Source of the DNA: Numida meleagris
Taxonomy: Eukaryota > Chordata > Aves > Galliformes > Numididae
DNA length: 64,000 nt
Assembly (NCBI RefSeq): GCF_002078875.1
Contig: NC_034414.1
Span: forward strand, 19,745,100 to 19,809,099
Direction of reading: 5' to 3'
A program made the translations under genes and the position numbers. The stretch's first letter is position 1. Each line of letters starts with the position of its first letter. Of this stretch, positions 46,501 to 55,526 are shown piece after piece. A model generated the notes under the pieces. It ran no database searches, was not told the origin of the DNA, and saw only the letters and a list, made by a program, of their open reading frames with translations.

Positions 46501-48724
46501 TTATAAAAGTTAATGATGGTTTACCCGAGTTAGTCTGTGGACATAAGCAAGAAAATGTCTGCATGCAAAATGAATACGTTTTTGTAAACCAACTCTGTTT
46601 ACAAAATTCACTTTTCTTATTTATAAATGCCAGTGTCTATGGGTCTGCATCTGAGATGATTTATTTGCTGCAGCATCTTTGAAGCCAGTGTAAGCCAGGC
46701 CCATGGAACATTGAGCAATGTAGGTGATTAATAAAATTATAGAAAACTGGAAAAATATTTCTTGGTCAGTCAGACAATATTAGAGGTTGCTTAATAAAGC
46801 ATTCCTTACAAGGATATTCACTGCTATGTCTGTTGGGTGCCTTGCTCTGGAGAGGAATCTTAGTACTACTTCTATGACTTATTAAATTGTATTAACTGTG
46901 TCACTGCAGCTTCTTACAGAATGTTAACAGAAATTGTGTGCGATACTGTGTCTTCTAAATTGAGTAGTGACCATAAGATGCTTTATGTTCTTCCTTGCAT
47001 TCAGCAAAACAAGTAAGACTATTCTTAACTTCAAACACATGGGCTGCTCATCCTACTTTATTATGTTGAGCCAAGATGCCAGAGGTGGTAGTTGGTATGG
47101 CAGTAGAGGTTGAACCTTCCCACCAATATTCCATTACATGTTGTTGCCGTGTGACAGATGGCAGCAGAGGGGCAGTCTCATAAAATGGCATCTGACATGG
47201 AAATGCGTATGAAGCAAAAGTGTGTCAATGAACTTCTCCATGCAGGAAAAATGGCACTCACTGACATTCACTGATGCCTGCTGAACACTTATGGAGACTA
47301 AACAGCGGATGTGAGCACAGTGAGGTGGTGGGTGGTGTTTCAGCAGTGGTGACACTGACTGTGGGTCACCTCTGCTGGTGCAGATGTTGAGCGCAGCGTG
47401 CAGGCTCTCATTTATCACTGACGAAAATGCACAGCTAATGGTGGTGACTATGTTGCAGAATATTGTTTTGTAGCTGCAAATTTGCTCTATCAAGTAGTGT
47501 TATTGTGCTCTTTGTAGCTGTTGTAGTTTCTAAGGATAATAAATAGGAAGCATTACTTAGTACTGTGTACATAAGTAGTTACTGGCTTCAGAGGGGATTC
47601 ATCAAGTGTTTAAAAATAAGGGTTTGAATGTTTTGCTGATTTGTTACTGAAGTACATAAGAATTTGAAACACAGAGCCCTTGAGGAGATAAGCTATCTGT
47701 CACAGTTGAATTTTCTAGATATTTTATATTAATTTCTACAAGGATAGGGGATATTCCTGTACAGTTTGGGCAGTGAGGATGTGTCTCCTGTGTACTTCTG
47801 GAATTCATTTTATGTAACTCCTTACTATAAACCTTTTGTGCTGTGGCTCCCTGCAGTTCCTTGTCAGCATGCAGCCTGCTGTAGTTATTTGTTTTCATTA
47901 TTTTATTTTATAGGCAGAGAGTTTATTCTAAGATATTTCAATGAGAAGCAATACAGAAATGCTGAACAATATGTCAACAGAGAAAATATTGGCAAGTGCA
48001 GTAAGGCTGTATGTTCATCACACAAGAAATCCAAACCAACCAATTGGATATGTCTGAGATGGTGAAAATTATTAGAGTATGAACATTGGTTGTGTCATTT
48101 TGCATATTCCAGGCCTTTTCTTTGCTGAAACTATGTTCTGGGCATCATTTTACATTAGTATCAGATGAGTGTACTCTGAGGTGTTACGTGATACTAGCCC
48201 AAATTTTAAGGATATGGAATCTGTCTTTGAAATTTAACATAGCTGTACATAACTTGCCCATATCCCCACAGCCCTGTCTCTACAAGCGGCAGAATTGTAA
48301 TAGATGAGTGCAAAGAAGGTTTTCAGATTCCTTGCCTCAAGCAAAATTAGCTAATGATATTCATTCAGATACAGAACAGTACAAATGGGGCACATTAAAT
48401 GGCTTAAATTAGGTCAAATTGAATAATTGAATTTATTCTTTTACTTAAAAACAGCTTAATCAGCTGAGAGTGCTGGAGTCAGAAAAATAGTTTAATTAAA
48501 TATTAATTAGAAGTTTATATTTTGAGCTTCCTTATCATTACTTGCAGCGATATTATTTATGTATCTGTTTTTGTTCATTACAGCTACTGGGAGATGATGT
48601 TCAACCATTCTTACTTGATGAGGAATTTGATTATGACGATGTGGCACTGACCCCTAAGTTCTCTGAAGCTGAGCTGATGACCATGAAAGAATTGTCTGAA
48701 GAGAAGAAAAGGGGACAGATGTAA
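17521..48724 (+). CDS. IFTAP: Intraflagellar transport-associated protein (IFTAP; C11orf74/NWC), six coding exons
   Basis: IFTAP is a small, largely disordered cofactor that binds the intraflagellar transport IFT-A complex and helps ciliary membrane-protein traffic. It is also known as the third gene of the RAG locus (NWC). Coding exons are 17521-17623, 32006-32160, 33558-33629, 34579-34624, 41640-41770 and 48584-48724. All introns are GT-AG and all joins keep phase (1, 0, 0, 1, 0). The sum is 648 nt, giving 215 residues plus stop, close to the mammalian length of about 221. The protein starts [10 protein letters not shown], has an N-terminal acidic helix-like segment, a basic Ser/Lys-rich middle and an acidic C-terminal part with DEEFDYDDV. 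Head-to-head orientation with RAG2 matches the conserved locus. Exon assignment is from sequence alone. Confidence 0.88.
17870..19060 (-). mobile_element. CR1 LINE, 5'-truncated, 3' end with long reverse-transcriptase frame
   Basis: On the - strand the element ends in repeated ATTCTATG octamers (near 17870-17890), the mark of CR1. Upstream lies the C-terminal half of the CR1 ORF2 protein. The element is truncated at 5' near 19060, as is usual for CR1. A short tandem of ten bases (GGAATATGTG type, 19061-19083) adjoins the truncation point. Confidence 0.93.
17959..19056 (-). pseudogene. CR1 ORF2 reverse transcriptase, C-terminal fragment (365 codons)
   Basis: The frame begins in the middle of the RT domain with [14 protein letters not shown], continues with [20 protein letters not shown], and has the catalytic box as FADNTK where CR1 and related LINEs normally have FADDTK. 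The thumb and C-terminal domain follow to the CR1 end. There are no internal stops, so the insertion is fairly young or lightly mutated. It lacks the endonuclease and the N-terminal RT part and has a changed catalytic residue, so it is not expected to be active. Confidence 0.93.
23495..23605 (+). repeat. Possible MIR relic
   Basis: A stretch with ATAGACAGAAAAAAATAAGG, CATAAAGAGG, CTCACTGGCAGC and CTCTGACTCCC follows the order of the sense MIR 3' half. Weak match. Confidence 0.4.
23885..24070 (+). repeat. Possible MIR relic
   Basis: The order CCAGTGAGGTGAGG, CTTTCTAGATGAAGAAATAG, CACAAAG follows the sense MIR core (the GAGGTAGGTA and TTTACAGATGAGGAAACTGAGGCACAGAG positions). Divergence is high. 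Confidence 0.45.
27940..28215 (+). mobile_element. CR1 LINE 3' end, 5'-truncated
   Basis: The 3' untranslated end of CR1 is recognisable from the GGTTGCCCAGAGAGATGG, GGACAAGATTACCTTTAAAGG and TTCCAACTCAAACGACTC segments. It ends in CTATGATTCTATG octamers at about 28200-28215. Confidence 0.93.
29150..29398 (+). mobile_element. CR1 LINE 3' end, different subfamily
   Basis: The CR1 3' end is recognisable from GGGTGGTCAGGCGCTGG, CCAGGGCAGTGGTCAC, GAGCTTGGACTCGATGATCC and TTCCAACTTGGGATATTC, with a single ATGATTCTGT tail. The text differs enough from the copy at 27940 to suggest another CR1 subfamily. Confidence 0.9.
32006..32160 (+). CDS. IFTAP: IFTAP coding exon 2
   Basis: The acceptor is TCCTTGCAG (AG 32004-32005) and the donor is AAG/GTAATA at 32161. 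The exon of 155 nt completes a split GAG codon and gives 52 residues beginning EEEGKT, with a basic Lys/Arg/Ser-rich stretch. Confidence 0.87.
32161..33557 (+). other. IFTAP: IFTAP intron 3
   Basis: 1.4 kb, AT-rich, GT-AG. Nothing else recognised. Confidence 0.8.
33558..33629 (+). CDS. IFTAP: IFTAP coding exon 3
   Basis: The acceptor is TCTACAG (AG 33556-33557) and the donor is CAG/GTGAGG at 33630. The exon is 72 nt, 24 codons in phase 0 ([10 protein letters not shown]...ERAQ). As a multiple of three it could be skipped without changing the frame. Confidence 0.82.
33630..34578 (+). other. IFTAP: IFTAP intron 4
   Basis: 0.95 kb. It ends in a T13 run (34524-34536) and a T32 run (34540-34571) directly before the acceptor TACTGCAG. 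Confidence 0.82.
34540..34571. repeat. Poly(T) run of 32 at the IFTAP exon 4 acceptor
   Basis: An uninterrupted T32 forms the polypyrimidine tract of the 46-nt exon at 34579. A second run of 13 T lies just upstream. Confidence 0.95.
34579..34624 (+). CDS. IFTAP: IFTAP coding exon 4 (46 nt)
   Basis: The acceptor is CTGCAG (AG 34577-34578) and the donor is AGTG/GTAGGT at 34625. It encodes [15 protein letters not shown] plus one base of a split codon (phase 1). It is the shortest exon of the gene and sits behind a 32-T tract. Skipping it would shift the frame. Confidence 0.82.
36504..36550. repeat. (AAAAC)n followed by C12 run
   Basis: AAAAC units at about 36504-36523, then a C12 homopolymer at 36539-36550. 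Confidence 0.9.
37150..37797 (+). mobile_element. CR1 LINE fragment, RT C-terminal part plus 3' end
   Basis: The sequence reads the end of CR1 ORF2 ([50 protein letters not shown]) up to an in-frame TAG at 37441. The CR1 3' region follows and ends in TTCTGTGATTCTATGAAT at 37797. It is 5'-truncated and has stops, so inactive. Confidence 0.95.
41120..41300 (+). repeat. MIR/CORE-SINE relic
   Basis: The text runs in sense MIR order: TTATGCCCAATGTATAGATG, GTGAAACTGTAGG, TGCCCAGCTAATCAATAGC, CCAGAATTCAGTCTG. The positions match the MIR block that normally reads through TTTACAGATGAGGAAACTGA to CCAGGATTCGAACCCAGG. Confidence 0.6.
41640..41770 (+). CDS. IFTAP: IFTAP coding exon 5, with tandem NAGNAG acceptor
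   Basis: The acceptor region reads TTTGTTCAGCAGGGTC. Splicing after the first CAG starts the exon at 41640 and after the second at 41643. Both complete the split codon (GCA or GGG) and keep the frame, differing by one residue. The exon then reads [20 protein letters not shown] and ends with CAAGAG/GTGTGA at 41771, phase 0. Confidence 0.83.
41872..42338 (-). mobile_element. CR1 LINE fragment, 3' end and RT C terminus
   Basis: It starts on the + strand with three CATAGAAT units and GCTCAGGTTGGAAAGG, the reverse of the CR1 3' tail. A frame on the - strand (to 42322) reads [20 protein letters not shown] and [11 protein letters not shown], the CR1 ORF2 C terminus. 5'-truncated at about 42338. Confidence 0.95.
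47030..47560 (+). mobile_element. mariner-type DNA transposon fossil with internal deletion
   Basis: The + strand reads a degraded transposase N terminus from 47183 ([20 protein letters not shown], then KMALTDIH, stop, CLLNTYGD, stop, [12 protein letters not shown]), the helix-turn-helix region of mariner transposases. After about 47355 the text jumps to the 3' non-coding end of the same element type (GCTCTATCAAGTAGTGTTAT, then TAATAAATAGGAAGCATTAC), so most of the catalytic part is missing. The 5' terminal repeat is not clear. It resembles the mariner family known in galliform genomes. Confidence 0.75.
47183..47350 (+). pseudogene. mariner transposase N-terminal fragment with stop codons
   Basis: About 56 codons resemble the HTH DNA-binding domain of mariner/SETMAR-type transposases, broken by TGA and TAA stops. 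The DDD catalytic domain is absent. Confidence 0.75.
48584..48724 (+). CDS. IFTAP: IFTAP coding exon 6 (last, with stop codon)
   Basis: The acceptor is TTCATTACAG (AG 48582-48583). The exon reads [37 protein letters not shown] and ends KKRGQM-TAA at 48722-48724. The acidic DEEFDYDDV segment and the LTPKF box are the best conserved part of the family. Confidence 0.92.
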   Translation, partial: LLGDDVQPFLLDEEFDYDDVALTPKFSEAELMTMKELSEEKKRGQM

Positions 48725-48830
48725 AGCCCAGCAGGAGCTGAAGTCTGAATCAGATGCACCCTGAATGGCATTCTGTGCAGTGCTGGTGAAATAGCATTTT
48801 AGAGAATAAATTAAACTTCTCCTTGTACCC
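48725..48830 (+). terminator. IFTAP: IFTAP 3' UTR and polyadenylation signal
   Basis: AATAAA at 48805-48810, 80 bases after the stop codon, gives a very short 3' UTR. Later signals may also be used. Confidence 0.6.
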
Positions 48831-51800
48831 TTACTAAATGCTTTTTATCTGCATGGACAGGAAATGACATCCTCAGGATTTTCTTTGTTCCATCAAGGTG
48901 CCTTGGAGCCTGAGGTTGGCTTTCTCTAGGACTCCTAGACTTAGTCTGAATGAAAACACAGAATAGAAAGGTAGTGCTTGCTCAAAGCTGCTTGTATAGT
49001 AGACCTTCAGTCAGTGAGGAATGTTTACCATCTTTTTAAATTTTGTGCATTGATTTGTTTAGGCATTCAGGTTGGCTAAGGAGGTCTTTATCGGTCCCTA
49101 AACCCAAAGGGAGTTTTGTATAGATCAGTGGCCTTTGATGTTCTTAGCTCAGCTTCTTTGTTGTTTTTGAGGTGGTACAAAGCAGCTGGAAGGTGTTTGA
49201 AATGACAGACAGCTCCGAATTCCCATTTGTTTAAAAAAAAAAAAAAAAGAAAAATCCCTGACTGGAGTAAAGCCCATCCAGCCTCTAGGCATGCTGGAAT
49301 AACTGCTCCATGAGACCAAAACAAGCTGGTGTGATTCAGAATAACAGGCATGGCTACTCTGGCATATATTTGGTAGCAACTAGCCTAACGGTAGTCCTAA
49401 GGCTGTCTGACTATTTCTTTCTGTAATGTAGAGCTGAAAGAACTTTTTGCAGCTAACATGTTGGTCTGTAGACTCCTTCTCTGTCATTATAAGATTTAAA
49501 GATGTGGAGTTATACCAGTGAATAAATTTGGGGGTATTTTTTTCTCTTTTCTGAGTTGCTTTAGTTCTGCAGAGACATAAATATGCCAGGTTATTGTAAA
49601 TTCTTTTGAAAGAGTTGATCAAAATTGCTGCTGTGTAACTACTGACAATTAAACTTGCAATGCTACAAAAACCCATCCAGACAGAAAGAAACATAGTGAT
49701 CTAATCCATTAAAGAAATTGGCATCGAGAGGCTGTCAGATTTAACTTTTTTTTTTTTTTGAGATGATTCTAGGTACCGGCTTATGCCTTATGCTTAGCAT
49801 CACTGAAATTCAGCGAGCTCTGGAGTTTGATAGAGTACAAGACTGTTTTGTTCCTTTGTCAGAAATTTATAAGAACAAAGAATGGGATGAGTAAGAAATA
49901 AGTTCTGGAAGAGCCCTGTGAGCCAATCCAGGAAGAGGAAACTGCTTTACCAAGACAGCAAGGTCAGCCTTTAAAGGCATCAACAGAGAAACAGGGTATA
50001 CAACTTCCTTAACATAGGTATTTCTTGCAAATATGCAGTAAAGAACTTTTAGATTAAGAGAGCTCTGTACAGTTTGTTATTTTGAAAATGAAGAATCAAC
50101 CATAAAGATGGCCTTTTGCGAGTTTATGAAATGACTGATGATGAATTTGGCATCTTTCTTTATACATATATTTTTAGAAAAGTACAAAGTACAGAAACTA
50201 TAGATAAGTTGTGTTGGAGTCCTGTCATCAGTGTAGTCAATATAACTTATCCAGGGGTTCATAATGATCTTCAGTCCAAATCAGCTCTGGAAACTAAGTG
50301 CATTTCCTATTCATTTCATTAACAATCTTTTTCTGTACATGAGGGATGCATTCAGCCATTCAGTTCCTCCTCTCACAGGCAGATGATTCTCTTACCAAAT
50401 GTTCAGAGTACCTATTAAGCTCCGTAAGTGTCATTCAGTATAGTCATTATATGGTTCCATTAGATGTAAAGAAACACTTTGCTGCAGAATACCTAACAAA
50501 ATGGGAACTCTTTGGTAACATTCATCCTAAGCAGAGAAATGAGGATAATTTACTTACACTTACATTACTCTTTGCTCTTTTTGCTCTTTGTTAGCAGAGA
50601 CAGATACGATAATCTCTACCACAGTGGAAATTAGCCAATGTAGGCTAACTTTTCCAAGTGTGACATGTTGGCTATATTGGACATATTAGTGGTTGTTTTT
50701 GGCTTGTACCTTTTATCTGACTGTCCTTCACAGGGAAGGCCTATTTTCCTTTTCTCCATTACCAAATCGTTTTTAAGAACATACTTGATGTGCATGTTAG
50801 ATTTTATACATATACATGGATTTAGCTACCGGGATTCGTATCTGTATTTCTGAGGTGTTTTGAAGTCTGAATAATATATATTTTTCCTCTTTAATTTTTT
50901 AGGTTTTCAGCAGGAGTTGGTGAGGTACATCCTCCTTTCCTGTTTATGGTTTTTCTAAACACTTTTCCTGTTTTCCACAAGCATTAAGGGTAAAACTCAC
51001 ACATAGAAAAGGGAAGCGTGTGCTTCTTGGAGTCAGCTTTGTGACTGCTACAGTATTGAGTGGAAATAGCTTTCTAACTCACTGATAGATTTTTAAATGC
51101 TGAATGAACTCATAGGAAATGAAGGCTGTGTGATGGAACTTTCTAATCCCTCTGTATTCATAACTTCATTGATGTCTAAGGTGCAGTAGAAATATGTACC
51201 TATCTTAGTCATTGACCTGATCAGCAGTGGACTTTTAGATTACTGAGATGTTACCAGAAGGAAAGCGACGGTTTCCTTCTGCAGTCTTCAGAGATCCTGA
51301 GTCATGAAGAGCAACTCAGAGACTCAGAACAAACTCTGAGAAGTTAGTATTACTTTCACCGGGTCAGAAGTCTGAAGGGTTGTTTCCTTGGATAGTTATG
51401 GTCCAAGCTTAGATATTAATGCTCTGAGTTGCTTCTTGTGGGTGTAAAAGGAAAAGTAATTATTTGATGTGATAATGGCTTTGAAAGCATAAGATAAAAA
51501 TTCAGGAAGCGAAAAGGGATGCAGACAGATCTATCTGATTCATACATCATCATGGTTCTAAATATATTTCTGCTAATGCACAAAGGTATCATTATAAACA
51601 CTTGTATACACACAGTGACACTGAAAGAAAATAATTTCAGTATGGAGAGTACTCACCAGATAATTCAGAACCTTTTGAAGAAGGTGGCATGGAAACAAAT
51701 CCCTGCTCTTATGGAAAAGACCCTTTGATCCTCTGGCCTTGATTTTCTGCTGCTGTAAACTGGCAGGGTTCCACTGAGGCCATTTGTGTTCATACAACAG

Positions 51801-54800
51801 GCGGGATCCTGGTATTTACAGCTTTCTTAGCTGAAAGAATTCAAAGCCAAATCAATTGCTGATTTAACTCTACTGAATGTAAGGCAATATGTATAGCCCA
51901 TTATCTTTATGAGAAAATATTTAAATGCTGAGACAATGCAAACTAAACCTTATCTTTAATTGTTCAGTTATTAATTTTACACAAGTCATTTTGGTGTTTC
52001 TCTAGTGGTGTGTGCTTAGAACATTGTTTTTGCTTTGATAAAAATATCAGATACGTTTTCAAGTCATGTTCAAATAGTGAAACTTGATTATATACATAAC
52101 TACTAAGCATTCCCACTTCCTTTGAAATTTTTCTCCCTCTGCATCTTGGCGAGGGTCAGAAATGGACTTAGCATTATCTCAAACTTGTTTTAAAATTGTC
52201 TGCCATCCTTTGTGAGAACATGTACTTTGTTATAAAGGAGGATTCTCTGTTTGTAGCGAAACACTAACTTCAATTTCCTAATTATTCAGCAACTTCATGC
52301 ATGTCACAATGTGGTTCAGTAGCCACCCAGTATCAAAGGGGCACTTGGATAGCAGGCTGATTTGTATCCTGTTTTTCCCTACCCTTGGTTTTACTCGGGA
52401 ATGTAAGGGAAAATAGGAAGGCAGCGACTGGGAAGGGCTGAGGAAGGGGTTTGTTAGCCCTGTTTGCTTGCTGCAGCTGTGCTGAGAAGGCATCTCACAG
52501 CCCTCCTCCACAGGCTGAAGCTCAGCTGGGGCTTGCTCAGGCCACCCACTACAAAGTGAGGAAGCCCCTGATAAGGGATCTCTCTGGCCTCTAGTTCCCT
52601 GCACTGCAGAGCCGAGTGCTTTCACAAGCTCCGGCATTCCCACCATCGTGTGCTTTCTTGTGGTGAGGTGTCAGTTGGCACAGGTGGGTCTGAGGTGCTG
52701 CATGTGTCCTGGACCGTGCTGAGAGGGACAGGCCCTCCCCACACTCCTCCTGGGCACTCCCAGGTGCTACATGTTTGTCTATCCCCTGGGAAAACAAAGC
52801 TGACAGTTTTCTCTGACATGGTACTAATTAATTTCACCTCAAAAGATTGAGGATTAAGGGCTCCTCGAAAGGTGACGAGAACACTGAGTTTGTGACTGCT
52901 GGCTGTTGGAAGTGATGCCTTGTTTTTTGCTGGCAAGATACTGTAAGCCAGTGTGGCAGGTGTACAAGCTGTGAAAAGCCACGGAGTTAGAACGGAGATC
53001 ATTTTACTGCTTGTTTATGAGAAGTTTGCAAGAAGAAAAGCAAGTATTAGAAAGTACCGTCATTTGTATGGACAGGCCAGTTTATTTGCGATTGCAGTGC
53101 CCCACAGTTAAAATGGAAATCAATTTTAATGCCTTATGAAAATGCAGAAATATTTGTCTCGTTTATTGCACTTCCAAAAAGGACAGATAATAAAATTCCC
53201 CTGATTAACAATCTGTAATTTTATGTGCTCTGTGGTGTCTAGTTCAGAACATCTATCCACATAAACATGCTTCAAAATAATAAGCAAAGATAGATCTGAA
53301 CAAACTCCCTAAATCTAACTTCACTCTGAATTCCAGGCTGTAGTAACTGTCTCTGTATATTCAAAGCCCTCTCTGATCTGAATATGCCCAAGCTTTGAAC
53401 AAGTAAATACTTTACTTTAAAAATCTTTAACCAAACATTCCTCAAGCAACCATTTAGTATGCGTTTGGACTACAAACAAAAACCCCAAAGCAACTGGGGA
53501 CCTGCCTATATGAAAAGAACTTGCAGAACACAATTAGAATTACTGCATTATACAGGGAGATAATAGTATTCTAAAGAGTAAAATTAAATGGAAAAAGATA
53601 TTTTTCAGGAGAGTGAACTATATTAAAATATTTTGTTGGCTTGATAAAATTCTTGAGAACCTTTCAATGCACAATTGAGAAATGAGTGTAGACATTCAGT
53701 AATTCATGTGGATTTACAACAGTTATCTCTCGAGCAATTAAAATGAGATTAAAAAATGTGTGGGATTCTTCAGTGTATTTTGTGGCAGTTCTAAGACCAT
53801 AAATTAAGGCTTTAGCCTCATTATATCATATGTTACAACAGAATTTGTTCTTTTGTGGCTGCTGTGGTTGAGTACTTGGGCAGCACTGTTTCTGGAGTGC
53901 AGGTGTGTACTTGCATCAAGTAAACCTCACATTCAGTAAGCTTTCTTGAATCCATCTGCTTTTCTGTGCATTTGTATAAAGCCTTGTAATATGCAATACG
54001 ATATGCATAATTCTTAGAAAGAGGCCTCATTTATTATGTTGCTAATGCTCCTCAGAATAACTTAGCTAGAGGACAAATTCTGCCAATTACTTGGAAGTGT
54101 TAACTCTGCCAGTTAGATTTGCTGAATTTTGTACATTTGTTCTTTGAGGGAGAAATGTTGAAATACATTTTTTTCTTCCTCTCTTCCTTATTTTTTATTT
54201 TGTCACTCCTCTGTGAGATTTACAACCAGCTTCTCTGCACTTGACAAGATACTACATTAATCCAATGAGCTTCTTTCCTGTTGGATAAAATTTCACTGTA
54301 AAAAAGATGGAAGGCTGGTGCCTGGGCCAGGAAACATCAAAGCATCATTAGCATTTCACGCACCAGCTTAGCATTTGCAAAGCTTTCAAAAACAAACAGT
54401 TGGTAAAATACAAATAATGGTCAGCTGGCTTACAGAATGAAAATTTAATTCCAAATTGCCTTTGTTAAAGTTAGCTACCTGCACGTCAGTTCCTCTGCCC
54501 ACCAAGGATTCTGTTCACTAACATATTTCAAAATGCAGACTGTCAAAAATATTGACAGCTAGCACTAGCTGAATAGCATTTCCTGCAGCAAAACTGTGAT
54601 CTGTTTAAGGCTCTTTGTTTGGGGTTGTGAAACATTTCTTGAATTCTGCAGATTTATTTGCCATGCATGAACATTAATAACATAAACTGTAAAAAAAAAA
54701 TAATGGCCCAGTGGATATCTCTTCCTGCTGAGAGCAGGGAGAAGAGAGCTGATGGGAAGCGAGGTTGTCTGAACAGCCAAATATTGCCTGCAAATGTGAC

Positions 54801-55472
54801 ATTTCATGTCTTCCTTTTCGTTCTTTTGCAATATTAGTATGAGAATCCTGGTTATCAAAAGAGTTGGCTGAATAACACCCTTTCTCAGATCCCCAAACCC
54901 AGATTTATGAATATATTGGTGAATCAGCCATCCAAATTCAGATAGCTATTATTCCAAGGGTAATAGTATCACTCGGGCCGTATTTTACAATGTGCTTGCA
55001 GCTGAGGGCATTTCTCAATTGACAGTATTAAGCCTTCATCACAAATGTTTGAATAAGTGTTTATCTGGTACTGCTTATTATCCAATAATTCTCAAAATTT
55101 CAATTTTTTCTTTTGAAAATTTTCACTTGCTGCCCCAGAACCAACAGATCAAATTCAACCTTCAAAGGTGATACCGGAAAAAATACTTTGGGGTGCTCTG
55201 AACAGAAGTGATGAAATTAAGAATGAAATAAAATGAAATGATGTTAGGTTTAGGAGGATTGCTGAAATTGGTATCTACTAAACTCTGGCAATAATTCTGA
55301 AGTTGGTGGAGCTCATTTTGCTAAGGGCAATTAAAAAATGCCTGAAAAAATATTGCAGAATATGCTATAGTAACAGTATACTGCATCAGCCAGGAGCTGG
55401 ATTTGATTAATATTTTTCCTCTAAGGCTTGGTATACATGAGAACGAATGGTTGATGTCTGAAACAATTTTAT

Positions 55473-55526
55473 TTGTTAAGGCTTGGGATTTCAGTTTTAC
55501 TTGTTAAGACTTGGGATTTCAGTTCT
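55473..55526. repeat. 28-bp tandem duplication
   Basis: TTGTTAAGGCTTGGGATTTC at 55473 recurs at 55501 with a single G/A change; the unit is 28 bases, two copies. Confidence 0.9.

Larger units (their letters stand above)
41771..48583 (+). other. IFTAP: IFTAP intron 6
   Basis: About 6.8 kb, with an antisense CR1 fragment (41872-42338) and a mariner fossil (47030-47560). Otherwise AT-rich with nothing recognised. Confidence 0.82.

Noticed and set aside
52278..53002. GC-richer block with - strand frames of 122 and 126 codons
   Set aside because: No domain, no conserved splice or start structure seen, overlapping frames in several phases; not supported as a gene.
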